64,000 nt of DNA from Sulfurospirillum cavolei. Lineage in GTDB: Bacteria > Campylobacterota > Campylobacteria > Campylobacterales > Sulfurospirillaceae. How positions within the stretch are numbered: the stretch's first letter is position 1; the number at the start of each line of letters is the position of its first letter. Both the position numbers and the translations under genes were made by a program. The stretch lies in assembly GCF_000813325.1 (NCBI RefSeq), contig NZ_BBQE01000009.1; one strand, given 5' to 3'. The notes beneath the pieces were generated by a model. It worked only from the letters and a program-made list of their open reading frames with translations, ran no database searches and was not told the origin of the DNA. Of the stretch, positions 1-7,936 are shown piece by piece.

Positions 1-395
1 TCGTGATTCCTTTCTACTTACTCCTCATTTCGTCTTCTTCAATATCAAAATTTAAATTATATTTCTTTTTTTATTTTATGCTTCAAATTTTTATTGCCAG
101 TATTATCAAGTCGTTTATCTCCGTATAGCATATTGTTATCCTTTTATTTATGGCTTATTATCATCAAGTATAATATTTTTATTATGACGCTTTCTTTTTT
201 ACTTTAGCTTCTTCTCAATATGATGCAGATTTTAATAGCTAATTTGCATAATAAAGAGCGTAAAATGCTAGTTTGTACTGATATGGGCAGTAAATTTATT
301 ATATTTTTTTATTATATATATTACTTTTTATCTTCAACTAGCTTTTAGCCTCTTTGCGTTACTATAATTTCACAACTAAACATAAAGGAATTCCT
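1..395. other. AT-rich non-coding leader region
   Basis: No convincing reading frame on either strand. The stretch is very AT-rich with long T runs. A TATAAT hexamer at 363-368, about 28 bases before the first start codon, is a plausible -10 box, but no good -35 box lies at the right distance. Nothing else can be supported. Confidence 0.5.
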
Positions 396-734
396 ATGAA
401 AAAGATTATCGGCTTCGTAGTTTCAGCATTTTTACTTGTGGGACTTATGAGTACCCATGCAATGGCAGATGCGGCGAAAGGTCAAAAGTACTATCTTAAG
501 TACATGAAAGAGGGTGCCGGCATGAACGGTGCTAAATTTGCTACGCAACATACGCAAGCAGAGTGGAAAGCTTTATTTGACGGAAAAGGCGAGAAATTTG
601 TTGCAGAATACAGCAAAAAATATCCCGGTCTAGAGTCCTTTTTAAAAGGCGATAAATTTGAGAAATTTATGGCAGATATTAAAGATTTCTGCGTTGAGTT
701 TGCAAGCGACAGCGGCAACGTTCCTTCTTGCTAA
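396..734 (+). CDS. small secreted protein, copy 1 of a tandem pair
   Basis: A 112-residue protein with a classic signal peptide (Lys-Lys, hydrophobic core, AMA at residues 22-24 just before the predicted cut) and a mature part of about 88 residues. The mature part is Lys-, Tyr- and Phe-rich and ends in SDSGNVPSC, with Cys99 and Cys112 as its only cysteines. I recall relatives in Campylobacterota being labelled cytochrome c, but there is no CXXCH heme motif here, so that label is doubtful. The start at 396 is chosen over an in-frame ATG at 354 because it has an AAAGGAA ribosome site and begins a clean signal peptide. Its neighbour at 967 encodes an almost identical mature protein. Function unknown, location periplasm. 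Confidence 0.8.
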   Translation: MKKIIGFVVSAFLLVGLMSTHAMADAAKGQKYYLKYMKEGAGMNGAKFATQHTQAEWKALFDGKGEKFVAEYSKKYPGLESFLKGDKFEKFMADIKDFCVEFASDSGNVPSC

Positions 735-747
735 TCTCAAGTTTTTT

Positions 748-777
748 AACTTTGATCGTTTTAAAACGATCAAAGTT
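748..777. terminator. perfect hairpin between the tandem copies
   Basis: AACTTTGATCGTTTT is followed immediately by its exact reverse complement, giving a 30-base perfect palindrome 14 bases after the first copy's stop codon. A T run precedes it (742-747) but none follows it on the plus strand, so it may act as a weak terminator or mRNA-end stabiliser. Confidence 0.55.
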
Positions 778-966
778 TGCTCTATATTGTAAAGTTTAAT
801 TAACCTAAAAATTCTCATAAATCAGACATTTTCGTGCATTCTTTAAGAAAAGTAAAGAAAAGTAGACATAATAATTCCTTATTTTTTTGCTATTACTGTT
901 TTTTAAATTAAAATTTATTTTACTTTTGTTATGATGGCTTTACATTAAAAATGCAAAGGAGAGATG

Positions 967-1305
967 ATGAAAAAAGTCATCAGTTTATTGGTTTCTGCGT
1001 TTTTTGTATTGGGACTTATGAGTACCCATGCAATGGCAGATGCGGCGAAAGGTCAAAAGTACTATCTTAAGTACATGAAAGAGGGTGCCGGCATGAACGG
1101 TGCTAAATTTGCTACGCAACATACGCAAGCAGAGTGGAAAGCTTTATTTGACGGAAAAGGCGATAAATTTGTTGCAGAATACAGCAAAAAATATCCCGGT
1201 TTAGAGTCCTTTCTAAAAGGCGATAAATTTGAGAAATTTATGGCAGATATTAAAGATTTCTGTGTTGAATACGCAAGCGACAGCGGCAACGTTCCTTCTT
1301 GCTAA
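967..1305 (+). CDS. small secreted protein, copy 2 of a tandem pair
   Basis: A 112-residue secreted protein, the same length as the copy at 396 and differing from it by only a few residues after the signal peptide (Asp for Glu once, Tyr for Phe near the C-terminus). The signal peptides and upstream DNA differ clearly while about 290 bases of coding DNA are nearly the same, so this is a recent duplication or gene conversion with separate promoters. Two ATG codons lie side by side (964 and 967); 967 is 5 bases after AAAGGAG and is preferred. The porin gene follows 37 bases later and may be co-transcribed. No heme-binding CXXCH motif; function unknown. Confidence 0.8.
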   Translation: MKKVISLLVSAFFVLGLMSTHAMADAAKGQKYYLKYMKEGAGMNGAKFATQHTQAEWKALFDGKGDKFVAEYSKKYPGLESFLKGDKFEKFMADIKDFCVEYASDSGNVPSC

Positions 1306-1342
1306 TCGGGTTTAAAAATCTTACTTAAAAAGGTAAAAAAAG

Positions 1343-2845
1343 ATGAAAAAATTCATCGCTCCACTGCTCGTCGGAGCAGCTCTTACATCGGCTTTCGGTG
1401 CCGATGAGTCGTTAAAGCAAGAAATTGAAGCTTTAAAAGCACAAATGGCGGAGCTTAAAAGTGCCCAAGCAAAAGTAAATGTTGAGGCACTTAAAAATCA
1501 GCTCTCCGAAGTCAAAGCGCACGATGCCGGCGATAATATCAAATGGACCGTCGATTTTAGAACAGCATACGATTATGTCGATTATAAAATCCAAGGTTCT
1601 GAGAAACAAGATAACGGCATTTGGACGAACAAGTTAATTTTGGGTATGGCTTCACAACCTGCTGATAATTTAGTATTTAAAGGATCTTTGGCTGCATATA
1701 AAGCATTTGGCCAAACCAATATGAGTAATACCAGTTATTTTCAAAATTTTGACTGGTACGATTCTCAAAAACCAAATGATTCAAATATTCGTTTAAGAGA
1801 AGCGTATTTATTATATACAGGTGATATGGGTGATGTACATTATAGTGCTTCATTTGGTCGTCGTCCGTCTGTTGATGGTTTTTTAGCTAACCTAAGAAAC
1901 GATAATGAGAACCCAGCTTCACCAATTAGCCATAATATTAATATGGAATTTGATGGTGCAAGCTTTAAATTTGATTTTGATAAAGTAACTGGTATTTCAG
2001 GACTTTATGCAAAATTATGTTTGGGTAGAGGTTTCTCAGATACAACAGGCTCTTATTCTATGAGCAGTACTGGATTTAATCCAGCGTATGTGAATGATGA
2101 TAAAAATCCTAATATGGATTTAGCAGGTCTCATTGTTCAATTTTTTGATAATGGCCAATATAAGTTAATGGGTAATTATTTTATTGCAAAAAATATGATG
2201 GATATGAGTATTTATGGTTTTGACATGCCTACTTTTGCAATGATGACAATGAATATGAATTATGCTTCTCCATTATTTAATTTTAGAGATGTCGGTGATA
2301 TGACCGGCGGTGCTTTATCATTGCAAGTTAATGGTATTGGTGATGGTATCAGCGATTTCTTAGATGATACTATCTTCTTCCTTTCTTATGCATTTAGTCA
2401 AACCGATCCAAATAAAAATCAAGTTGGTATGGGATTGGATTCTTTTGGTCAGGTAATCTATGGATCAGGTATGCTTGGATCAGAGGATAAGAAATTCGGT
2501 TCTTCAATTTATACCGGTGTTCAAGTACCTGGTATTATGAAAGGACAAAGACTTGGTCTTGAGTACAATCACGGTAGTAAATACTGGAGAAGCTTTACCT
2601 ACGGTGAAGACACTTTAGTGGGTTCAAAACTTGCTGCGCGCGGCGATGCTTACGAAATCTATTATATTATGCCGGTTGTCGGTAAAAACTTGACGGCACA
2701 ACTCAGTTACGTGTATATCGACTATGATTATACCGGTAGCGATACGTTCTTCGGCTGGACCGGAACACCTATGGATGTCGATACGACGGCTGGTGCGGTT
2801 AAAACAGCACAAGATCTACGTTTGTCTTTACGCTACAGATATTAA
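1343..2845 (+). CDS. outer membrane porin, DUF3373-like
   Basis: A 500-residue protein with a signal peptide (residues 1-20, ending AFGA), then a short heptad-type coiled coil rich in Leu/Lys/Glu at about 24-56, then a long region of alternating aromatic and polar residues ending in LRLSLRYRY. A C-terminal aromatic residue is typical of outer membrane beta-barrels. The coiled coil plus barrel layout fits the DUF3373 porin-like family common in Campylobacterota, where it resembles SLH/OprP-type oligomeric porins; the family name is from memory. The middle (about 1650-2600) is markedly more AT-rich, with NNT codons, than both ends, suggesting a mosaic exposed region. A strong terminator follows. 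Confidence 0.8.
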   Translation: MKKFIAPLLVGAALTSAFGADESLKQEIEALKAQMAELKSAQAKVNVEALKNQLSEVKAHDAGDNIKWTVDFRTAYDYVDYKIQGSEKQDNGIWTNKLILGMASQPADNLVFKGSLAAYKAFGQTNMSNTSYFQNFDWYDSQKPNDSNIRLREAYLLYTGDMGDVHYSASFGRRPSVDGFLANLRNDNENPASPISHNINMEFDGASFKFDFDKVTGISGLYAKLCLGRGFSDTTGSYSMSSTGFNPAYVNDDKNPNMDLAGLIVQFFDNGQYKLMGNYFIAKNMMDMSIYGFDMPTFAMMTMNMNYASPLFNFRDVGDMTGGALSLQVNGIGDGISDFLDDTIFFLSYAFSQTDPNKNQVGMGLDSFGQVIYGSGMLGSEDKKFGSSIYTGVQVPGIMKGQRLGLEYNHGSKYWRSFTYGEDTLVGSKLAARGDAYEIYYIMPVVGKNLTAQLSYVYIDYDYTGSDTFFGWTGTPMDVDTTAGAVKTAQDLRLSLRYRY

Positions 2846-2861
2846 TCTATCTTCTTTACGC

Positions 2862-2889
2862 AAGAGAGGTTTTAAAACCTCTCTTTTTT
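2862..2889 (+). terminator. rho-independent terminator after the porin gene
   Basis: A 24-base perfect palindrome (arm AAGAGAGGTTTT, 2862-2885) runs into a T tract ending at 2889. It lies 17 bases after the porin stop codon and is a textbook intrinsic terminator. Confidence 0.9.
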
Positions 2890-2959
2890 CTTCTTAAAAC
2901 AAAGCCGCAAAACAGTCAAACTATGTTAAGCTATAGCATCTTCGAGCAAAGGAAGTTTC

Positions 2960-3208
2960 ATGCGATGGATCAGTCTTGCCTTGCTTTTGCTTTTTTTGAG
3001 CGGATGCTCAAATCTAACGAAAGAGAAGTACGATAAAATTGAGATCGGTATGAGTTATGCACAGGTGATCGATATTTTAGGTAAAGCAACCGAGTGTAAC
3101 ACGCTTGCGGGTATGAGCGATTGTACTTGGGGCGATGAAAAACGTTACGTCAAAGTTAAATTTATTACCGATAAAGTAATGTTAATGCATGCACAAGGTA
3201 TCGAGTAG
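2960..3208 (+). CDS. small lipoprotein, SmpA/BamE-like fold
   Basis: An 82-residue lipoprotein: Arg-containing N-terminus, Leu-rich core and lipobox LSGC at residues 13-16, so Cys16 would carry the lipid. The rest (YDKIEIGMSYAQVIDILGKA) carries the 'I.iGMs..qV..iLG.P'-like signature of the SmpA/OmlA and DUF3862 group, small periplasmic domains of the BamE type. Cys at about 46 and 54 may form a disulfide. It sits alone between the porin terminator and the next gene. A role in envelope maintenance is an inference from the fold only. Confidence 0.75.
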   Translation: MRWISLALLLLFLSGCSNLTKEKYDKIEIGMSYAQVIDILGKATECNTLAGMSDCTWGDEKRYVKVKFITDKVMLMHAQGIE

Positions 3209-3267
3209 TTAACAAAAGATTAACATCTCTCATCTATAATTTCAAATACATAAAAAAGGAATGTTAG

Positions 3268-3777
3268 ATGAATGTTATAGCTCGAAATATCGTCAGTAGT
3301 CTCTTAATGATACTCTTTAGCGTCGTATCCATAACGGGTGTGATGATGTTTTTCAAAATCCGAATACTCTCCGGCGAAGCACTTCATATATGGTTAGGTT
3401 TTGTCTTTGTATTAATGTCGTGTTTACATGTAATGAAAAATTGGAATAACGTCCGTATCTATTTTACGAAGCGTTCAACGCATTTTACTTTTTTATTCGG
3501 ACTTTGTGTCATCGTAGTATTTGTAGCGATGCCGTTGCTTCAGCCGCAAGAACGGACGATCAATCCAAAAGGATTGATTTTTCAAACGATGATGAGTGCG
3601 CCGCTTTCTAAGCTAGCCGCCTTTACGGATATGGATGAAGAACTTATGGTTAAAGAGTTAGCCGGTAGGCACATATCGGCTTCCGGCAGGCAATCTATCT
3701 TGGAAATTGCAAAAGCTAACGATACGACAAACGACGCTATTTTAAAGATAGTCTTTAGCGTTCCCGCGATGCACTAA
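3268..3777 (+). CDS. inner membrane protein, DUF4405-like
   Basis: A 169-residue protein with three hydrophobic helices (about residues 9-30, 37-56 and 74-92) and a C-terminal soluble part. His40 in the second helix region and His54 in 'LHVMKNW' resemble the paired histidines of the DUF4405 / cytochrome b561-like fold, which may hold heme; this is a motif-level guess. The C-terminal part ends in residues resembling a small helical domain found after DUF4405 ('GRHISASGRQSILEIAK'). A TATAAT at 3235-3240 is a plausible -10 box. The Leu-His-Val codons at 3424-3432 contain the repeated TTACATGT motif. Confidence 0.65.
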   Translation: MNVIARNIVSSLLMILFSVVSITGVMMFFKIRILSGEALHIWLGFVFVLMSCLHVMKNWNNVRIYFTKRSTHFTFLFGLCVIVVFVAMPLLQPQERTINPKGLIFQTMMSAPLSKLAAFTDMDEELMVKELAGRHISASGRQSILEIAKANDTTNDAILKIVFSVPAMH

Positions 3778-3783
3778 TGCAAA

Positions 3784-3814
3784 CTGACATGTAAGAATTA
3801 TTCTTACATGTCAG
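3784..3814. terminator. terminator hairpin made of two inverted TTACATGT motifs
   Basis: CTGACATGTAAGAA, loop TTA, then the exact reverse complement: a 14-bp perfect stem lying between two convergent genes. Each arm contains one copy of the window-wide TTACATGT motif, so the terminator is an inverted motif pair. Confidence 0.85.
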
Positions 3815-3826
3815 AATTTACGAAGT

Positions 3827-5080
3827 CTATTTTTCTTCTTTTTTCATCGCTTCTTTGGCACTTTTTACGGCACCGTCGACCATATTTTTAGCGACTTTCC
3901 ATGCATGAAAACCTAATTTTTTAGCCTCTTGCGCCACTTGTTTTGCTTTTTCGTTCTCAAATTCGAATTGTTTCAAAGACTCGACTTTGGATGTTGCGAT
4001 TTTTTCAAACTCGTTGACGTCTTTTTTGAAGGATTCGAGTCTTTTTTCGGCTTTTTCTTTGAACGTTTTTTCCAAAACAAATGCCTCGGCTTTGAGCTGT
4101 TCGATGCGTTCGCTAATGGCTTCTTTTGCCTCGTTTGCCGCACGCATCATTTTAGCGGTCGAACTGTTCATCTCTTTTAAAATTTCTTGAATAAGCGAAG
4201 CGGAGATGCCTTCGTTTTGTGCGGCAAGTGCTTCGAGAAGTTTCATAAATTGTTCATCGACTTTAAGCAACTCTTTGCGCAACTGCGTCAAATCGGTTTC
4301 GACAAGACCTTCAATCTCTTCCGTTGGAGCAAATTTTAAATCATTTTTAAATTTATCGATGGCTTTAGCGATACCTTCTCTAACGCCGTTAACCGTACCT
4401 TCTAAAATATCTTTGGCATGCCCTAAATCTTCGTCGGCAATTTCGATAGCTGCGGAAATAACGGTATGTGAAATATCCATCATACGCTTTTTACTCAATT
4501 CGCGCTCGCTAATCGCTTGAAAAGAGAGATTTTTCGTAATTTCGTAAATCGTATCGACGATATCGCTTCCTTTCTCCAGTGTCGTGAGCAAGGCTTCACT
4601 GGTTGTTTCATGTAAAATACCGAGCATTTCGATACCTTTGAGCTTAGCATCGCTGAGTGCCGATAAAGCATGAAGTTTTGTTTCTTCTTGCATCGATTCG
4701 ATATGATGTTCAAGCGTATCGAACATTTGGGTTAACGTGGCGCGAATGTGTTGTTTTTGGTGAAAAATACTCTTTTCCAATTGCTCTTTTTCGTAAATCG
4801 TTTTGTATAAAAATGCCTCTTGCTCAGAACTAGAAGCCTTCAATAGACCGTCTATGACGCTCGTAAGAGCTCTTGTATTTTTGAGCCCTTCTTCATGCAA
4901 CGCTTTTGCGTAAAGTTCAAACAATTCGCCCAATCGATTGTAAATATTGTGCTCATCTTTAAGGCGTTGAATCTTTTTACGCGAAAGTTCAAAACAGAGT
5001 TCGGAAATCAGCGGGTAAAGTTTGGGACTATCTTTGTTTTCCTTAACGGTTGCTAAAAAAATGGTGTACGTCGATTCCAT
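3827..5080 (-). CDS. large alpha-helical coiled-coil protein, function unknown
   Basis: A 417-residue, highly charged, almost wholly helical protein with no signal peptide. Heptad patterns run from about residue 85 to 140 and from 240 to the end, where Lys/Glu/Ala-rich sequence resembles phasin- or apolipoprotein-like amphipathic helices. The middle ('DILEGTVNGVREGIAKAIDKFK') resembles repeats in DUF6781-type proteins of Campylobacterota; I am not sure of that family number. It is the last gene of a minus-strand run after moaC and the DUF493 gene, 13 bases downstream of the latter. Probably cytoplasmic. No enzymatic motif seen. Confidence 0.6.
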   Translation of the reverse strand: MESTYTIFLATVKENKDSPKLYPLISELCFELSRKKIQRLKDEHNIYNRLGELFELYAKALHEEGLKNTRALTSVIDGLLKASSSEQEAFLYKTIYEKEQLEKSIFHQKQHIRATLTQMFDTLEHHIESMQEETKLHALSALSDAKLKGIEMLGILHETTSEALLTTLEKGSDIVDTIYEITKNLSFQAISERELSKKRMMDISHTVISAAIEIADEDLGHAKDILEGTVNGVREGIAKAIDKFKNDLKFAPTEEIEGLVETDLTQLRKELLKVDEQFMKLLEALAAQNEGISASLIQEILKEMNSSTAKMMRAANEAKEAISERIEQLKAEAFVLEKTFKEKAEKRLESFKKDVNEFEKIATSKVESLKQFEFENEKAKQVAQEAKKLGFHAWKVAKNMVDGAVKSAKEAMKKEEK

Positions 5081-5093
5081 ATAAACCTCTCTT

Positions 5094-5351
5094 TTACAAT
5101 ACGAATTTAATGTGTTGGTGCGCTTTGAGTAAATGATAAAGCATTTTTCGATCGTCTGTTCCGTGGACTAAAACACGCAAGGTATAACTGACATAGTTAC
5201 CTTGTGTACTCTTTTGCGATTTGGCGATTTCGTGCACGCGCTCTTCTAGTAGTTCCGTAACGATAGCGCGAATATCATGCTTGGCGTCCAAAACCAATTT
5301 GTATTCCCAATGACAAGGATAATCAAGCTGGAGTTCTGGCGTAGTCTCCAC
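5094..5351 (-). CDS. DUF493 family protein (HP0495/YbeD-like)
   Basis: An 85-residue protein with the ACT-like ferredoxin fold sequence of the DUF493 family: the opening 'LDYPCHWEYKLVL', a middle helix and 'NYVSYTLRVLVHGTDDRKMLYHLL' match the Helicobacter pylori HP0495 type as I recall it. In E. coli the relative YbeD is a small regulator linked to lipoic acid metabolism, but the function in this group is unknown. The start overlaps the end of moaC by 29 bases, so the two are almost surely co-translated. Confidence 0.8.
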   Translation of the reverse strand: METTPELQLDYPCHWEYKLVLDAKHDIRAIVTELLEERVHEIAKSQKSTQGNYVSYTLRVLVHGTDDRKMLYHLLKAHQHIKFVL

Positions 5352-5802
5352 TTTTCCCTCCGCTTTTGGACTCTAAGCAAACGGCGTTGATAATCATCGA
5401 TTTATCGATCGCTTTTGCCATATCGTAAATGGTTAAAAGTCCGATGCTAACGCCCGTAAGCGCTTCCATCTCGACGCCGGTTTGTCCTTTAAGCTTTGCC
5501 GTTACGCGTAACCTAAACCCCGGCAATTCCGGTAGCTCTTCGACGTCGCAGTTGACCGACGTGAGCATTAAGGGATGGCACATCGGGATTAAATCGCTGG
5601 TGCGCTTCGTTCCCATGATTGCGGCAACGATGGCGGTTTGAAGCACGGGACCTTTTTTGGTTTGCTCTGAAATAATCATCTCGTATGCATGCGGACTCAT
5701 CGTGATCGTACCGCTAGCGACCGCAACGCGAAACGTCTCCTCTTTGTCGCTGACATCGACCATTTTCGGGCGATCTTTTTCATCCAAATGGGTTAATTTC
5801 AT
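5323..5802 (-). CDS. moaC: cyclic pyranopterin monophosphate synthase MoaC
   Basis: A 159-residue enzyme that makes cyclic pyranopterin monophosphate in molybdenum cofactor biosynthesis. The family signatures are present: 'MVDVSDK' near the N-terminus, 'GTKRTSDLIPMCHPL' with the conserved Lys and His residues, 'TGVEMEALTGVS' and 'TIYDMAKAIDK', then 'ESKSGGKSG'. Length is the usual one. It heads a minus-strand operon with the DUF493 gene. A TATAAT on the minus strand (plus coordinates 5829-5834) is a likely -10 box. Another cofactor gene, mobA, lies about 5 kb away, consistent with molybdoenzymes in this genus. Confidence 0.95.
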   Translation of the reverse strand: MKLTHLDEKDRPKMVDVSDKEETFRVAVASGTITMSPHAYEMIISEQTKKGPVLQTAIVAAIMGTKRTSDLIPMCHPLMLTSVNCDVEELPELPGFRLRVTAKLKGQTGVEMEALTGVSIGLLTIYDMAKAIDKSMIINAVCLESKSGGKSGDYARTPA

Positions 5803-6044
5803 GGTCTTATCTCTTTTGTTTTTAATTTATTATAGCACCATTTTTCTTAATACCGTTCGTAAGCGCGTGATAAGAGTGTGTCATTTTTTCTCACTTGGCG
5901 CATCAAAGCGTTATTCTAAAGTATATAAAACGAAATTATATGCTACAATGATTTTGCAAAGTCATTCAGTGTTTTCTTCATAATAACGTAGTTACGGGCA
6001 AAAAAGATGACGTGAATGATTCAAACACGAGGAGTATGGTAACG

Positions 6045-6323
6045 ATGAACATTTACGTAGGTAATGTTAAGTATGAGATGACGGGAGAACAACTTAAAGA
6101 GATGTTTTCCGCATACGGTGAGGTCAGTAGCGCACGCATTATTAGCGACAGGGAAACCGGTCGTTCTAAAGGATTTGGTTTTGTCGAGATGCCAAACGAT
6201 GCGGAAGCTAAAGTGGCTATCGAGTCGACAAACGAAAAAGAGATCGGAGGAAGAACGCTTAAAGTGAATGAAGCGAGACCTCGCGAAGAACGCCCGAGAA
6301 GATCCCCAAGAGAGTTCAACTAA
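6045..6323 (+). CDS. RRM-type RNA-binding protein
   Basis: A 92-residue single RNA recognition motif. RNP2 is 'IYVGNV' at residues 2-7 and RNP1 is 'KGFGFVEM' around 41-48, both complete with the aromatic residues that stack on RNA. The tail is Arg/Pro-rich. Such stand-alone RRM proteins occur in cyanobacteria and Campylobacterota (HP0827 type) and are thought to bind single-stranded RNA. The ATG at 6045 is chosen because GAGGAG lies about 10 bases upstream; GTG at 6012 and ATG at 6036 are alternatives. Upstream, TGCTACAAT at 5941-5949 is a possible extended -10. Confidence 0.9.
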   Translation: MNIYVGNVKYEMTGEQLKEMFSAYGEVSSARIISDRETGRSKGFGFVEMPNDAEAKVAIESTNEKEIGGRTLKVNEARPREERPRRSPREFN

Positions 6324-6338
6324 GACGTTTCCCGCTCA

Positions 6339-6369
6339 AAAGATTCGCGCCGAAGGGTCGCGAATCTTT
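6339..6369. terminator. bidirectional terminator
   Basis: AAAGATTCGCG, a 9-base loop, then CGCGAATCTTT, followed by a T-rich tract on the plus strand and preceded by A residues. It separates the RRM gene from the convergent phospholipase gene. Confidence 0.85.
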
Positions 6370-6376
6370 AACTTTT

Positions 6377-7429
6377 TTATCTCGATAAGGCAAACCCTAT
6401 ACCGATACGATCGCTTCGTTTGTTATAATCGATCAAACTTTCCGCATAACCGCTGTAGAGCTGAATGTAGCCGAACAGATTTTTCTCCCATAACGGAAAC
6501 GTCCAATCCGCTTGAACGGCACCCCTATTGTCGTCACGATGAAAATTGTTACGCACTAAAATTTTAAACGTGTGTTGTTTCCACGGATACATCAACTCCA
6601 AATCCGCAATACCTAAATAATCGTCGATATCCGGATTATCGTCGCTGTTGGCATCTTCGGGGATACGGTACCATATACGCGGAGAAATAACCCAATCGCC
6701 CGCTTGCAAATAGGTTTTAGCATAGACGCGATTCCATGAACGCGATTTATCGCCTCCTTGACCGTTAGATTCGTGTAGTACGCCGATTTGGTAAGCTTTG
6801 ATGAAACTATCGTCGCTAAAATGCGGCATAATCATAAAAAGTTCGGGTTGGTAATTGGTCTCTCTAAACGGAGCGGAGTCGTCCGTCGTTTGCCACCATG
6901 AGGTTTGTGTATAGGCAACAACGAAGCTTTCGTGTAACCCTAAAAGATTGTCGGAAAGTCCTTTTTGAAGACTAAGTTGAAATTTGGTTTCGGCGTGTTT
7001 CCTATCGTCGTGAGAGACCGCATCGTAGGTCATCGGCAAAAGATAGTTAATTTTATAGGGCGCAATGTCAAACGCTTGAGTCAACATCTGTTTCATCGAA
7101 GCTTTGGTTTCGTCGTCACCGTCGTACGATCGTAAGAAAGAGCCGTAGACGGCTTCGGTACGTTCGATTCTTTGCAGTTGTTCGACGGTTTCAGGCTCAG
7201 ACGTTTGTCGGGTAAGCGGCGTTTTTTCGATACTCAGCGTTGCGGCATGTTTGTACCATAGCAGTGCTCTGTCTTTGTCGTCGTGCGCCTCATAATACTT
7301 GGCGAGATTTAAAGCCGCCGAGGCATCGCCGCCGAGAGCTTTTTCTTCTAAAAGCGACGTCGCTTCCGTTGCATGAAGGAGCAATGACATGGTAAAGAGT
7401 ATAAAAAATGCGATAAGGGAGTGTTTCAT
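6377..7429 (-). CDS. pldA: outer membrane phospholipase A with N-terminal repeat domain
   Basis: A 350-residue protein with a signal peptide (about 1-21), a Sel1-like helical repeat at about 26-66 ('GGDASAALNLAKYYEAHDD...ALLWYKHAA'), then a PldA beta-barrel. The active-site motif HESNG gives His219 and Ser221, and Asn233 follows in 'RSWNR'; the 12-residue spacing from Ser to Asn is the same as in E. coli PldA (His142, Ser144, Asn156). The enzyme hydrolyses phospholipids in the outer membrane when lipid asymmetry is lost; calcium-dependent dimerisation is known for the family. The extra helical domain is unusual compared with E. coli. The protein ends in an aromatic-rich strand and 'FALSR'. 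Confidence 0.88.
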   Translation of the reverse strand: MKHSLIAFFILFTMSLLLHATEATSLLEEKALGGDASAALNLAKYYEAHDDKDRALLWYKHAATLSIEKTPLTRQTSEPETVEQLQRIERTEAVYGSFLRSYDGDDETKASMKQMLTQAFDIAPYKINYLLPMTYDAVSHDDRKHAETKFQLSLQKGLSDNLLGLHESFVVAYTQTSWWQTTDDSAPFRETNYQPELFMIMPHFSDDSFIKAYQIGVLHESNGQGGDKSRSWNRVYAKTYLQAGDWVISPRIWYRIPEDANSDDNPDIDDYLGIADLELMYPWKQHTFKILVRNNFHRDDNRGAVQADWTFPLWEKNLFGYIQLYSGYAESLIDYNKRSDRIGIGFALSR

Positions 7430-7491
7430 AAGGAGTACCTTCTAAAATTAAAACATAATTATAGCGCAACTATGCGTATTTACGGGAAGGA

Positions 7492-7520
7492 TTTCGACCG
7501 CGCGGGTAACGAGGTCGAAA
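7492..7520 (-). terminator. candidate terminator after the Dabb gene
   Basis: TTTCGACC and GGTCGAAA pair across a 13-base loop, 11 bases after the stop codon of the minus-strand gene at 7531. There is no strong T tract, so efficiency is uncertain. Confidence 0.5.
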
Positions 7521-7530
7521 GAAAAGAGGC

Positions 7531-7818
7531 TTAATATTCGTAATCGACGACTTTACTCAGTGCGTTGAGGGATTTAATAAACGCAACAACTTCAAGATGA
7601 ATCGGATGGGTTGCATAGGTCGACAAATCTTCTTTGGTTTCAAAATCGCTGATGAGCGCAACATCAAAAGCGCGTTCTTCAGGCGAGAAGTTAAGTCCGA
7701 CTTCCAAATGTTTGACGATATCCAATTTCCCCTGCATGCTCATAATGCGATCGCGCATAGCTTGTTTATTCGTTTCAGAATTGTCGGGAAGCTTGAAAAA
7801 GACGATGTGGCGAATCAT
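7531..7818 (-). CDS. Dabb (stress-response A/B barrel) domain protein
   Basis: A 95-residue single-domain protein opening 'MIRHIVFFKL', with 'GLNFSPEERAFDVALISDFETKEDLSTYATHPIH' in the middle; this is the pattern of dimeric alpha-beta barrel (Dabb) proteins. The conserved His after 'AT' and the His near the N-terminus are typical. The biochemical role is not known for bacterial members. Stand-alone gene with a minus-strand TATAAT (plus coordinates 7840-7845) about 22 bases upstream of its start. Confidence 0.85.
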   Translation of the reverse strand: MIRHIVFFKLPDNSETNKQAMRDRIMSMQGKLDIVKHLEVGLNFSPEERAFDVALISDFETKEDLSTYATHPIHLEVVAFIKSLNALSKVVDYEY

Positions 7819-7936
7819 CGTTACTCCTTTTTAAGAGCTATTATAGCAAAACTTTATCGCGAATCTACGAAGGAATTTAACGTTAATTTAACACTTCATG
7901 ACTACACTGTGACAAATTATTTCATAGGGAGTAACG

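Noticed and set aside
396..1305. Tandem genes as c-type cytochromes
   Set aside because: No CXXCH motif in either protein, only two separated cysteines, so heme attachment cannot be supported.
5657..5983. Plus-strand frame opposite moaC
   Set aside because: Mostly the antisense of moaC, with a composition typical of shadow frames.
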